A stretch of 64,000 nucleotides of DNA, taken from Parapristionchus giblindavisi. Lineage: Eukaryota > Nematoda > Chromadorea > Rhabditida > Diplogasteridae. The position numbers and the translations under genes are program-made. A model generated the notes under the pieces. The model worked only from the letters and a program-made list of their open reading frames with translations. It did not search any database and was not told where the DNA came from. This document shows, in pieces, positions 26,801-35,064 of the stretch. Where the stretch lies: positions 310,001-374,000 of the forward strand of contig CALSFV010000282.1 in assembly GCA_943737045.1 (NCBI GenBank), read 5' to 3'. Position 1 is the first letter of the stretch. Every line of letters starts with the position of its first letter.

Positions 26801-29800
26801 TCGCCGATTTCGGTTTTCCACTATTTTTTAACGAGCCATTAAAACATAAGATAAGGAGAATAAATCATGATGTTAGCTCATTTGCAGAAAGGTGAATCAT
26901 GATGAACGTGAAAAATTATTTTTAAAAATAGAATCTTGTTTAATAATAATAATAATAATCTTTATCACATTCGCACATTGGTGCGGTGGGTCATGGCAGC
27001 GGTCCTTCATAGATCAATGACGTTCAATTCTTTCTTCTATCCATCGGTCATCGTGTATCTTGTATCTCTTGATGGTCTTTCAACATCTGTGCTCGAAGTA
27101 GAATCCAGAAAGGAATGCATTAGAAATTGAAGTTAACAACCCACGTAGCGGTAGAAGCTCCGTCCGAAGTGGCTGCATGAAGAAGGAAATATACCTCCCG
27201 GCTTTCCAAACACCTTCTGGGAGGGGATTCAACTGGGTTACTTATCTGTTGATGTATAGACGAGAGAAGGGATAGACGACATTGGTCAAATGGACAACGA
27301 TGCTAGACCAACTGCACGCTAGACAGAAAAAGAATAAGAACTAGTCAACCAAGTCGTGTGACTATCCAAAGTTAACACTATCAGGTTAAGTTGACTGGAG
27401 TAGCAAAAATTTACCTACAGTGTATCGTAAACTACAGTAATCCATGATATCGACCTACTGTTAAAAGTTACATTTCATCATTTTTCAGTTCGGCTCTTTG
27501 GTAGCTTCTTAGATTTCTTTCAGCATGGTAACGCTCTTACTGTTAGTGCTTTTATTTTTCTCAAGACTAACATCTCATGTTCTGCTACTCATTTTTTTGT
27601 TTCATTGATTTATCAGCCTAGCCCGCGCGTTTTCGTGACTGCGGGTGTAGACAAAGTGTACCCGGAACCTTACAGTGACGTGCATATCGGTCCATCGTAT
27701 AAAAATGATCCAGTTCTACCGCTCTCGCACGTTACAGCAACAATTGATGTTGCACAGTGTATCCCACATGATGCAGTATTTACATTCTAATCACCATTCC
27801 CCACGAATTTCGAACACCACAGTAAGCATGATTTCCACGGTTACTGTAACCAAGTCGTGCCCTTATCATGTGATTAACCAAGTCCAACTCGCGTCCAAGT
27901 CATGGTTGAGTTTATTTTGACTGGAGCAAGCGAAAAATGGCCTACAGTACATCACACGCAACCGTAATCCAGGGTTCCGGCCTATCACACCACAAACGAC
28001 ACCACATCCGCATCTATTGACCAACCGTACCCCACACCGTACACAGTAACCTTTGATATCTACATACCCATCACCTTACAGTAACCACGGATATCGATCT
28101 ACCGTATTGATTACGATTCAGATAACATTAATTCATTAACAGTAATCCAGGATACCGACCTACTGTGTCACAATCGTTACAGTAACCGCAGAAATATTAA
28201 CCTATCGAATCATGCACCTTCCATCAACCGTGAAGTTTGACCTACCGCTCCTGCACGTTACAGCACCGTAATCGGTTAAAAGTCGTACCGTGGCCAAGGG
28301 TTCTAACCAGGTCCAAGTCGAGGTTAACAAGACCAGGATATCAAGACAGGGGCGATTAAAAAATTTACGTACGCCTTCTTTACACCCGCAGTTACTAAAA
28401 AGTGCGTGCTCGGGTGGTTAATCAGAAAAAAACAAATGCAGAACGAGATGTTAGTCTTGAGTGATATAACAGCAATAAGAACGAAAACCAATAGATGACG
28501 AATCTGTTAAATTATATTTAGGATAAAGAAATTCGGATATACATCAATTTCTTACCATGCTGAAAGAAATATTAGGAGCGACCGAAGAGTCGAAATAAAA
28601 GATGAAAGAAAAAAAAAGAAAGAAAAGTTCTGATCATTTTGTTGTTGCAAATTTTGCAGAATGTATGCCAATTTTCACTCTCCTGCTCGCAATGCACCGG
28701 TCTAACGTAAATGTGTTGCTCACAATGATAGTTCATAGCCGCTCTTATTCGCATGCATTCTATTCGTTAAGCTGGTCGAGCGTTCCTCATCCCTCGCAAA
28801 ATCTATTGCCGTTCTCGTCCTCATTCGACCCGCTTATCGAGGTGACAATCATCGTTGTACCATTTAACAATGTGACCACTTAACGAGGTGACCACTTAAA
28901 GTGTACCACTTATCGTTAAATTATCGGTGACCATATTCATAGCGGCTTACGCTGATATATAGAATAAGGAATGTGTCATTTGCCGAATAATGTTTATATT
29001 TTATGGAAATTGGCGCTACTTCAGAATAGGGTACCAGTACACCGGGCAAGTCCAAAAGGACATGAAAAATGAAATTAACACAAAGGAAAGAACGTTTCCA
29101 TTAGGCTATTATTTTGGGCTGGTACCCTATTCTGAAGTAGTGCCTGGAAATGGCATAGCGTTAGGGACAATGGGAAAGTGAGAGAGCCAACTATGCACAT
29201 CGGATGGACACTCTCTACTTGCCTTAAAAGTTGTACTTTCAATGCGCATAACAAGCTTCAAACATATCGATATGAAATATGACGTTCGGTTCGTGTGATA
29301 AACCCCTATTATTCTACCTGAACACTCTTGTTACGTAAAAACTCCTGGGTCAAAAAAAATTAAACGAAATTTCAAAAAAAAATAAACCTGTGCAATATAA
29401 GTGAGTACGTTGTTGTCCACTACGGGCCAATCTTTAAGAGTTAGCGAATTCAAATTAACGAAATCCTCGAGCTGCAAAATCAAAGAGATTCAGACAAATC
29501 TCAGTGAGATTAATTGATTCAATGTTCCGAAAATAATGTAGGAAGTAACTTTAAATAAGTTTACTATTTATTTGTTTATCTTGCATTAAATAAACGTGAC
29601 AACAGTGATAACATTAATTTCGTGACTACCTTCATATCAAATCCATTTTCGAGACTGACACGTTCAAGTCGTAGATTTGTGAGAGTCTTTCTGAGTGACT
29701 CTGACTCGTTGATAATATCGATTATATCTTGTTTGATACCTTCAATTATCATTTAAAGTTAGTTATTCATTAACATTAATGCCAACCGTTAAAAGGAAAA

Positions 29801-30973
29801 GACAGGCTCAGGTTCTCCAGTGGATGAAGCAAAAAATCGGCGAACTGTTTGCAATTGAAATCCGATAATCGAATGTACGCCTGAAATCGGAAAAATCATC
29901 GTTTGAGGTGACTGTGCGTGAATGGACCCTAATCCAGTTACTCTTCATCTAGTAATACTCTCTCGTTAGAGGGAATTGAAAACTTTGCAAAATGCCAAAA
30001 ATGTTATGGTGCACCATTAGAATACCCTTTTTCGCTCTGCCTTTTCTATGTTGCCCTATGACCGTGTAAAAAGGGAAAATGGTAAATAAATTACGAGAAT
30101 TGATCAGATGAACAAATGACAAGAAAAGAAAGGTAAATAAAGAGATCGAGTAAGGTAATGTAAGATAGATAAAAGGAGAAATCTAGCGACAAAGTACCGT
30201 TAAAACGAAAGTAGGAGATTGTACGGAATTGTAGGATATTTGTCCAATTTTACGACTTTCTGTGTTGCATTACATGGAAAATGAGATTGGGGTTTCAATC
30301 AGACGCGAGTCACCAACTAAATTAATAAAGAATATTCAAATTTGAAATTCATTGAAAAGGATTTTCTAGCAAAGTTGCCTTTTTGATGTAGATGGGTTTA
30401 TGTTTGGAAGAGCAATTTTGAGTAAAATTAGATACGAATTTTAGATCTTGAAACCAACGTATAAAAAAGTGGAATGGATGGTATGCTTCATAAATAGCCC
30501 AAAATTCACAGAATTTCATATAACGGTCGGGAAAATAAAACTGATTCATTTTTTTTTGAAAAGTATGGAAAATAGGACATTTTCAGAATAACTTGTAACC
30601 TTTTCTCTCGTTTTGGCGATGTTTATAACCAAAATGGAATTGATTCGTTGAGGAAAAGTTTTAATCGGACAATCGTTAGTGCAGTGGTACTCAAAACCAG
30701 GGTGAATGGAATATGAGAATAAGAAAAAATAAGTGAGAGGTGGCAAAATATGGTTACCTCTGTGATGTAAAATCTTTTACAATCGAGTTGTTCCAAAGTG
30801 CTACAGCTAACTCTCCTTTGCACGTCTATGCGTTTTACAATTGCATTCGATACTTTAGCTGGCAATCTTGTATTTAATTGAGGGCATTGTTGATTATGAA
30901 GAAGATTGGCAAGACGAGAGATGGTTATAGTGAATAGGCTTATGCGAGTCGCGTCCGAAAACAAATCACCCAT
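14685..30973 (-). CDS. Split leucine-rich-repeat gene (possibly ZYG-11/ZER-1-like), eight-exon model
   Basis: Not identified by search. Minus-strand exons: 30973-30758, 29739-29630, 29471-29388, 26103-25901, 25051-24885, 21852-21689, 20895-20765, 14823-14685. From exon 2 onward every junction keeps phase and has GT/AG ends. The start ATG follows TTTCAG, a trans-splice-like site. Exons 2-5 encode leucine-rich segments (LRHLDITDCDNVSDISPL, LRSVDLSG, LEFIDLSDC). Exons 6-8 are helical (SLYLSKRNSVYSHTVYKRLF, LQYLATGLWNNLL). An LRR block followed by helical repeats is how ZYG-11/ZER-1-type ubiquitin-ligase substrate receptors are built; assignment to that family is tentative. Oddities: exon 1 ends in phase 0 whereas exon 2 needs phase 1, so an exon may be lost where a repeat (29784-30718) inserted; introns of up to 5.9 kb are full of foldback DNA. 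It may be functional or recently broken. Confidence 0.6.
14824..15213. other. Intronic sequence, no element recognised
   Basis: AT-rich. It contains the phrase AACATATCGGTCA (15158-15170), which also lies upstream of the other tRNA-like units. Confidence 0.4.
15214..15282 (+). tRNA. tRNA-like sequence, probably pseudogene or SINE head
   Basis: TGGTGTATTGGTAAAAGTGC resembles a D-arm/A-box, and GGGTTCGAAACC is a good T-arm/B-box. The acceptor stem ends do not pair convincingly. AACATATCGGTCA lies about 45 bp upstream. Confidence 0.35.
15499..15596 (-). repeat. tRNA-derived repeat unit (copy 3)
   Basis: On the minus strand, GACCGATATGTTCTC then TAGCTCAGTGGTTAGTAATC (good A-box) and GGGTTCGATTCCC (good B-box). 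The acceptor stem is not complementary. It is the best preserved member of the family at 643-763 and 7393-7512. Confidence 0.55.
15670..16631. mobile_element. Element with 23-bp terminal inverted repeats
   Basis: CACTCAGAAAAAGGTGTGTAAAA at the left and its near complement at 16609-16631. The interior repeats the phrase TTTTACACCT and carries a tRNA-like segment. No transposase. No clear target duplication. Confidence 0.5.
16048..16115 (-). tRNA. tRNA-like sequence inside the 15.7-16.6 kb element
   Basis: Minus strand: GGCGAAGTGGTGTAGTGG (A-box-like) to GGGTTCGATTCCCGG (good T-arm). The 5' and 3' ends do not form a full acceptor stem, and an extended interior suggests a tRNA-derived repeat. 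Confidence 0.4.
16632..17208. other. No gene or element recognised
   Basis: Intronic to the LRR gene model. Short open frames on both strands, none with recognisable motifs. Confidence 0.4.
17209..17491. mobile_element. TA-flanked MITE, 283 bp
   Basis: Inverted ends GAGATCCGCATTCGTGCA / TGCACGATTGCGGATCTC with TA on each side (17207-17208, 17492-17493). Confidence 0.75.
17508..17998 (+). repeat. Direct repeat pair of about 65 bp bracketing 360 bp
   Basis: 17508-17570 and 17931-17993 both read CACCACCACCCTCTTACGC followed by AACGTCCTTTTATATCATTTTCG and GTGGTGTATGAAAAAC. The intervening DNA shows no LTR or coding feature. Confidence 0.6.
17996..18120 (+). repeat. Shared repeat block, second copy at 32300-32620
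   Basis: AGGAATCAACGGACATTCG, ACACCCAAGTAT and GTCCGGGGGTGGTC recur in the same order at 32.3-32.6 kb. In both places the block ends GATCGAGTCTTAC and is followed by a different palindrome. Confidence 0.6.
18343..18411 (+). tRNA. tRNA-like module in palindrome arm (left)
   Basis: GGCGACGTGGTGTAGTGGTA then a B-box-like GGTTCGAATAC. It matches the mirrored copy at 20388-20456 except for position. The acceptor stem is poor; probably tRNA-derived repeat sequence. Confidence 0.4.
18752..20204. mobile_element. Tc1/mariner-like foldback element, 1.45 kb
   Basis: The inverted ends start CAGTACCGTGCAAAAGTATG. TA duplications lie at 18750-18751 and 20205-20206. Nearly the whole element is inverted repeat, with no transposase frame. 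The first 16 bases of its ends equal those of the transposase-bearing element at 39981-41569. Confidence 0.8.
20388..20456 (-). tRNA. tRNA-like module in palindrome arm (right)
   Basis: Mirror of 18343-18411. Confidence 0.4.
20765..20895 (-). CDS. LRR gene exon 7
   Basis: 131 nt. Acceptor atatttacag. With the donor AA|GTAATC the phase (2) matches exon 8; reading through instead gives a TAA at once, so it could alternatively be the last exon. Confidence 0.55.
21164..21667. mobile_element. Hairpin element, about 504 bp, next to LRR exon 6
   Basis: TATAGCACGCTGTAAACATT pairs with AATGTTTAGTCGTGCTATA, and an inner pair reads GCACGGCAATTTTG / CAAAATTGCCGTGC. TA-rich ends suggest a TA target. Confidence 0.65.
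21689..21852 (-). CDS. LRR gene exon 6
   Basis: 164 nt. Acceptor tgttttag, donor GAG|GTAACA. Phase matches exon 5 (1) and exon 7 (0). Cys/Leu-rich helical segment. A 504-bp hairpin element ends only about 20 bp from its donor. Confidence 0.65.
22152..23499. repeat. Palindromic element, 1.35 kb
   Basis: Arms meet near 22825: GTGATAATTACAGGCTCCATGA pairs with the complement near 23440-23465, and CCGCTGTTCTTGATATGACT pairs with AGTCATGTCAAGAACAGCGG. It lies in intron 5 of the LRR model. Confidence 0.75.
23571..23665. repeat. Short inverted repeat built on AAGGGTTT phrases
   Basis: AATACAAGGGTTTGAAA and TTTCAAACCCTTGTATT, with further AAGGGTNNAA phrases between. Confidence 0.6.
23666..24028. 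other. Intronic interval, nothing recognised
   Basis: AT-rich, no coding or repeat signal that I can support. Confidence 0.4.
24029..24501. mobile_element. Palindromic element with CAGCAGAATCCCGCCC ends
   Basis: Ends CAGCAGAATCCCGCCCTTGA / TCAAGGGCGGGATTCTGCTG. TA on the left (24027-24028); the right flank is CA, perhaps a decayed duplication. Open frames across it are mirror images. Confidence 0.7.
24527..24580. repeat. Hairpin with about 22-bp arms
   Basis: GATTATCCGTGATCTTGCA pairs with TGCAAGATCACGGATAATC around a short loop. It is not followed by a T-run on either side that would suggest a terminator. Confidence 0.6.
24885..25051 (-). CDS. LRR gene exon 5
   Basis: 167 nt. The acceptor tttttcag-type site at 25052 (cttttcag|CAAG) keeps phase with exon 4; the more upstream ttgcag site at 25123 does not. 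Donor TTG|GTGAGT. Encodes WPQLEFIDLSDC and FKNLRMISVV. Confidence 0.7.
25572..25641 (+). repeat. Dispersed repeat fragment (GTGTATGAAAAA type)
   Basis: Related to 3288-3355, its mirror, and 17540-17580: AGAGAAGTTTACTANTNTTCGGCATTTG then TTGTAATTCTA. Confidence 0.45.
25901..26103 (-). CDS. LRR gene exon 4
   Basis: 203 nt. Acceptor atatttcag, donor AAG|GTGAGA. Encodes two to three leucine-rich repeats, for example LPNLEILSLRYL and LSKLRSVDLSGR. The intron before it (26104-29387) holds several repeats. Confidence 0.75.
26343..26895 (+). repeat. Direct repeats of about 43 bp flanking a hairpin element
   Basis: 26343-26385 and 26853-26895 share AAGGAGAATAAATCATGAT and TTAGCTCATTTGCAGAAAGG. The hairpin 26486-26839 lies between them. 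Confidence 0.6.
26486..26839. mobile_element. TA-flanked hairpin MITE, 354 bp
   Basis: Ends ATGGCTCATTAAAAAATAG / CTATTTTTTAACGAGCCAT with TA on both sides. Inner arms CCGAAATCGGCGACTTTCCA / TGGAAAGTCGCCGATTTCGG. Confidence 0.8.
26945..27340 (-). mobile_element. Interspersed repeat with (TTA)n tail, copy A
   Basis: Read on the minus strand it shares CCCTCCCAGAAGGTGTTTGG, TTCCTTCTTCATGCAGCC and ACCCACCGCACCAATGTGCG with 35815-36230, and both end GTGATAAA followed by a TTA run. A 3' microsatellite tail and fixed 3' end suggest a LINE or SINE 3' terminus. No protein match is claimed. Confidence 0.5.
27410..28310 (+). repeat. Degenerate tandem array of CAGTAATCCAGGATATCGACCTACNGT-like units
   Basis: The phrases ACAGTAATCCATGATATCGACC, CCGTAATCCAGGGTTCCGGCC, ACAGTAACCACGGATATCGATC and ACAGTAATCCAGGATACCGACC recur at uneven 40-100 bp spacing. 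Weak open frames here are by-products of the repeats. Confidence 0.5.
28311..29010. other. Intronic interval with minor repeats
   Basis: The phrase GAGGTGACCACTTAA recurs about three times at 28840-28910. Otherwise unassigned intron-3 sequence of the LRR model. Confidence 0.4.
29011..29144. repeat. Hairpin with about 27-bp arms
   Basis: GGCGCTACTTCAGAATAGGG plus TACCAG pairs with CTGGTA plus CCCTATTCTGAAGTAGTGCC around a loop of about 75 bp. Confidence 0.7.
29388..29471 (-). CDS. LRR gene exon 3
   Basis: 84 nt, phase 0 at both ends. Acceptor gattttgcag, donor CAG|GTTTAT. Encodes one leucine-rich unit (FVNLNSLTLKDW). Confidence 0.65.
29630..29739 (-). CDS. LRR gene exon 2
   Basis: Frame reads QDIIDIINESESLRKTL then LTNLRLERVSLENGFDMK. 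Donor AAG|GTAGTC is good. The only AG upstream (ttgaag) is a poor acceptor and gives a phase that does not match exon 1. The neighbouring repeat insertion starts 45 bp upstream. Confidence 0.5.
29784..30718 (+). repeat. Solo copy of the giant-palindrome core repeat, inserted in LRR intron 1
   Basis: Begins ACCGTTAAAAGGAAAAGACAGG as at 3450 and stays alignable to about 30718 (CAAAACCAGGGTGA against 3450-4402). No inverted partner is present here. Confidence 0.75.
30758..30973 (-). CDS. LRR gene exon 1
   Basis: 72 codons, ATG at 30973-30971 directly after ctttcag. Donor GAG|GTAACC. Encodes a Leu-rich helical N-terminus (SLFTITISRLANLL, TRLPAKVSNAIVKRI). Confidence 0.65.
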
Positions 30974-31014
30974 CTGAAAGTTTTTTTTCTCGCAAAACGA
31001 GGATGAATACACAG

Positions 31015-31310
31015 AAAATGTAATCTTTTTTATATATTATAATACATAATGGTCAGATGAGATGCAATATCTCTTAGTGAAGATGGAATATTTGAGATTT
31101 TTTGAAGTGGAATAAATTATCAAATTGATGAATAATGATTGAACAATGCGATAAAATGTAATAAGATGCAGCTACTTTTAGGACTGAACATAGAGATAAA
31201 CTGCAAAAAAACCTGCCGGGATATGAAACCTATGCTGCGACTTTTCCAATAAGACGTGGAAGTACCCAAAAGCGATGACAGAATAGGCTTTTAAAGCAAC
31301 AATCCACGCG
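31015..31310. other. Upstream flank of LRR exon 1
   Basis: AT-rich sequence directly upstream of the putative trans-splice site; the promoter cannot be placed. Confidence 0.3.
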
Positions 31311-31321
31311 CGATCTTTTGT

Positions 31322-31520
31322 AATAGTACACTCTCTCTTCACACTCGCTATACTCTCGCTATACTCTGCGTCTCTACCCGTGACTTGGAGGGAAAGTCCG
31401 CTCTCTCAAGTCACTACTCTATACTCTATACTCTCGCTATACTCTGCGTCTCTACCCGTAACTTTCTCTGCATCTCTACCCGTGACTTGGAGGGAAAGTC
31501 TGCTCTCTCAAGTCAAATAT
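31322..31520 (+). repeat. CT-rich tandem/direct repeats
   Basis: Phrases CTCTCGCTATACTCTGCGTC and TCTACCCGTGACTTGGAGGG plus CTCTCTCAAGTCA occur twice. The following 31520-31620 is GA-rich. This may mark the promoter side of the LRR gene. Confidence 0.55.
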
Positions 31521-31764
31521 AAAGGCAGGGAGAGTAAGAGAGGTGAGGGCGAATAAGGGTCAAAAAGAGAGGGACTCTCCCGAGAGACGGAGAGGGAGAT
31601 GTTGGAGAGCAAGGAGAGAGAAAAGGGGAACAGAATATACGGTTAGAGATGCAGAGTACATTAGAGAAATATGGACGGTGACAAGTGTTGGCAATGGGAG
31701 AGTTAAAGGGTGAAAATGATTGATGAGTAGTTCAAACTACAGTAAACCAAAATCATAAATCAAT

Positions 31765-31850
31765 TTTCACACTTTTTAAATGTATCTGAGCCTAGAAACA
31801 ATACAATAATTTATTGAAAAAAAAAACAATTATTACAGGAAGTGTGTATA
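31765..31850 (+). repeat. Fragment of the palindrome repeat
   Basis: TCACACTTTTTAAATGTATC and ACAATACAATAATTTATTGA match 4720-4790 (and the mirror near 3400). Confidence 0.6.
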
Positions 31851-32129
31851 TGACAAACGAAGATCAAAGATCATTTCGCTTCCCTATCCTCATTTTGATA
31901 CATTGTCGTACACTCAACAAAATCCGACCCATCGTAGAAACGACAAGACACAAAAATTTTGTGGCAAAATGTAGGAAAATGTTTGTGAATTTTACAAACA
32001 CGACTTGGGCATGGGATTATTTGATATTTTTTTTCAATTTGTCATAATTATTTCTATGTTTCCCATGTTTAGTTTCCTACTGGGGCACAAAAAAAAGCAA
32101 AATAACGTCTCTTGAATGATTTATCGAAT

Positions 32130-32620
32130 TTGATCCAAGTGATGGGCTTCTTGTGTCATTTTATTGGTCTCACCTCGAAACTTTGTGTAGACCACAATTC
32201 CGCACCAATCGTTTGGAAAATACTGCATTTGTTCGGGAAAACCATCGATGACGGAAGTTCGAGAGAAAAATTCAACAAGCGATGTTTAGTCCGAAAAAAC
32301 CTAAATTTTGAGTAAGAAAAGTTTTTTTAGGAATCAACGCTCATTCGATGCTAATAGTGAATTGGTAAGGTCTGTGCATCCTAGACGCATCGCAAAAGTT
32401 ATTTGGAATTTATCTCAACAGTTTGAGAAATTATGATTTTTAAACCTTTTCGCACTTAAATTATTTTTTCTTATAGCCTGAGGGCACAAACAGGAAATTT
32501 CTACTGTTTTGTGTAATAAGGGCCGGTGACACTCCTAACACCCAAGTATCGACCTCCAGATCTCATTGCTAGCGCAACGTGTCCGGGGGTGGTCGAATAT
32601 GATCGAGTCTTACGGAACAT
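32130..32620 (+). repeat. Mosaic of dispersed repeat blocks
   Basis: 32135-32225 (ATGGGCTTCTTGTGTCATTT to CGTTTGGAAAATAC) also occurs at 49768-49850 (minus) and 51408-51500. 32300-32620 matches 17996-18120. The open frame through it is repeat-derived. Confidence 0.6.
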
Positions 32621-32876
32621 GCCTCTTAATATCATCTGAATATGTTTTTTCGTGTCTGATTTTCAGATTTTCCTTCTTACATAGATATATCCTCGTTGAA
32701 TAGATAGCGCAAGCAATAACATAGTATTTGGTCTCAGATCATCATGAATTTTTCGACCTCAGCCATTCTCAACCATGAACCACGGGTCATGGTTGAGAAT
32801 CGTTGGTCGTCTGAAAAAAAAACAGTTCGCGATTCCCGACGGTTACGGTAGTGCAATACAGTACACTCCTACTGAC

Positions 32877-33488
32877 AAGGAACCTCTTTTACATTAATCC
32901 GGCGATAAGAGATGAGTTATAGCTCATTTGAAAGCCCTTCTTCTGTAGATTAAGACAATGTACTTTAAAAATGCAACCGAGGTCTGTTCACGGACTTAAA
33001 ATTGGAGGAGTGTCTAAAACGCAATGATGCGCGCAATGATGCACTAGTTCTCCTCGTTATCTCTGCGCACTAGTGGTTGTACAGCTAGCAAACGATCCTC
33101 GTTCTCCATTTCCGAGTGAATTTACAATTGTGAGTTGCTAGAGTCGACGATGATGTATTTGAACCGGCTGTGGAGAACCATATCCATACTTCAGTAGCGT
33201 CCAATTAATGTTTAGCATCTTTCGCGAGTCTAACCTAACCGAATTTCGTTAGACATACCGCAATTACTCATCTTAACCTTTGTGATACCACTGGATCGCA
33301 GAGATAACGCGGAGAACTAGTGCTTCATTGCGCGCATCGTTGCGTTTTAGACACTCCTCCAATTTTAAGTCCATGCACAGACCTCGGTTGCATTTTTAAA
33401 GTACATAGTCTTAATCTACAGAAGAAGGGCTTTCAAATGAGCTATAACTCATCTCTTATCGCCGGATTAATGTAAAAGAGGTTCCTTG
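32877..33488. repeat. Nested palindrome, about 610 bp
   Basis: AGGAACCTCTTTTACATTAA pairs with TTAATGTAAAAGAGGTTCCT, and GTGTCTAAAACGCAATGATG pairs with its complement near 33330. It splits a sequence whose uninterrupted relative is at 44460-44530 (TACACTCCNACTGANNACAA). Confidence 0.75.
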
Positions 33489-34104
33489 TGAAAACAAAGG
33501 TACATCTTTTGTTGCCATACGTTACCTTCCAACCGATTTATGTGAAAGAAACATATAAATATTCAAGTTTGATAATTTAGAAAATAATTTCGAGATCTGC
33601 GAAACGACGATTCTTCACGTGGCGGTTGTTTTCGCAAACGGACATGCATCAGCTACCGTCCGCCCCATGAATCAACTTGCCTTGACGGTCGACTGAATGT
33701 GGGAGTTGAAAAAATAAAAATAAAATAATTATTTTTTAAATTTTTGTAAAATGTAGTCTGAGTCTATTTGTGTATTTTTTCTATGTATGCGCATCACTAT
33801 GAGTAAAATGGCATTATAAAGCTAACTCATTTAATTTTCGATTTTTGCAATTTACACATATCTCACATTCGGTTGCAATTCTCGATGCTTCTGAAAACTT
33901 GGATTGCCAAGGGAATGTGACCACTATCACGGCGGCTCAATGATAGTAACTAAGAAGCTCTTGCCTAAGAAAGAAAGTATCGCAAACTGAGTGATGATAA
34001 GCAGTAAAACATCTAGGTTCTCCCAGCGCGAAAGTTGATTACGGTATATCTGGGCGCTCGCTTCTGACTAGACCAATCATCGAGTTTTACGATTCGCGAG
34101 ACAT

Positions 34105-34176
34105 GCCGAGATGGCTTAGTGGATAGAGCTTTTGTTTAGCGATCCGAACCTCGTAGGTTCGAATCCCGCCCAGTAC
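34105..34176 (+). tRNA. tRNA-like sequence, likely pseudogene
   Basis: GCCGAGATGGCTTAGTGG (strong A-box), then GTAGGTTCGAATCCC (perfect B-box). The acceptor stem ends GCCGAGA and CCCAGTA do not pair, so it is not called as a working tRNA. Confidence 0.45.
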
Positions 34177-34297
34177 AAATCAACTTTGCCGATTTTTCGT
34201 AATTCAAGAGCCTTCAAGCCAAAGTTAAATGTAGGGATTTCTCTTCATTGAACCGCCGTGACTATGCACATAATTGTCAGGGCTACAATATGTACTA

Positions 34298-34628
34298 GGG
34301 TGGCGAAAATGACTCATGAATATTCATTTCTATGGTCTAAAATGAGTGGCTCACTTTCCTTGCGATTATTCATTCCAATTGACAGTTGACCGGTCTTCCC
34401 TGCGAATATTCGCTTTTTTGCGAGTCGAAGTGAGTCAAGAAAATTTGGTGAAAGGATGGTGAAAGGACCTGTCTGACTCGCAATCGACTCGCTTTTTTTG
34501 ACTCATTCGCATTGACCTCTCCTCTAACAACTCATTTGCAAGAGAGAGCGGTCGTAAATGCCTCTCCCGTGAATGCTCACTCTAGACCGCTAAAGTGGAC
34601 GAATAATCATGAATCATTTTCGCCACCC
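34298..34628. mobile_element. TA-flanked MITE with GGGTGGCGAAAATGA ends
   Basis: Left GGGTGGCGAAAATGACTCATGA, right complement closing CATTTTCGCCACCC. TA at 34296-34297 and 34629-34630. About 331 bp. Confidence 0.75.
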
Positions 34629-35064
34629 TAATATGTACTATGTTATTGCTTGCGCTATCTATTCAACGAGGATATAAGAAGAAAAATCTGAAAATCGGAC
34701 ACGAAAAAACATATTCAGAACGATATGATATAATGTTCACCTGTGTTTATATTTGAGAGTGCATGACATGTTATTCACAAATAAAAAGAAATAAAAGTCC
34801 TAGAAATCGCGATACTAGCTATCGCGATTGAAAAGTTATGAATTCTTCAATTTTTTTACTTAATGTGACATATGTGAGCCGGGTTTGAGCTGCAGGGCAT
34901 ATGATCATTCCAATCTGCATCTTGTTTAGAAGTATGAAATGGTTGCTTTCTGTTCTGATTCATGCGATTTCTAATTGTAATAAATATGCTAATAAGCGGT
35001 ATGAGCAAAAAAACTTAATTAACCAGTTAATTAATTAAGCTAATTAGCATAAACACCATCACAA

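Larger units (their letters stand above)
32605..34730. repeat. Palindrome containing a nested palindrome, a tRNA-like unit and a MITE
   Basis: Outer arms 32605-32730 and 34632-34730 (ATAGATAGCGCAAGCAATAA against TTATTGCTTGCGCTATCTAT). The cargo includes 32877-33488, 34105-34176 and 34298-34628. Confidence 0.7.

Noticed and set aside
27605..27920. Small plus frames in the 27.4-28.3 kb array
   Set aside because: Produced by degenerate tandem units; reading frame is not kept from unit to unit.
27410..28310. CRISPR-like array
   Set aside because: Units are degenerate with irregular spacing and the context is eukaryotic; no regular repeat-spacer pattern anywhere in the window.
34105..34176. Functional tRNA gene
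   Set aside because: A and B boxes are excellent, but the acceptor stem does not pair and it lies inside a palindromic repeat.
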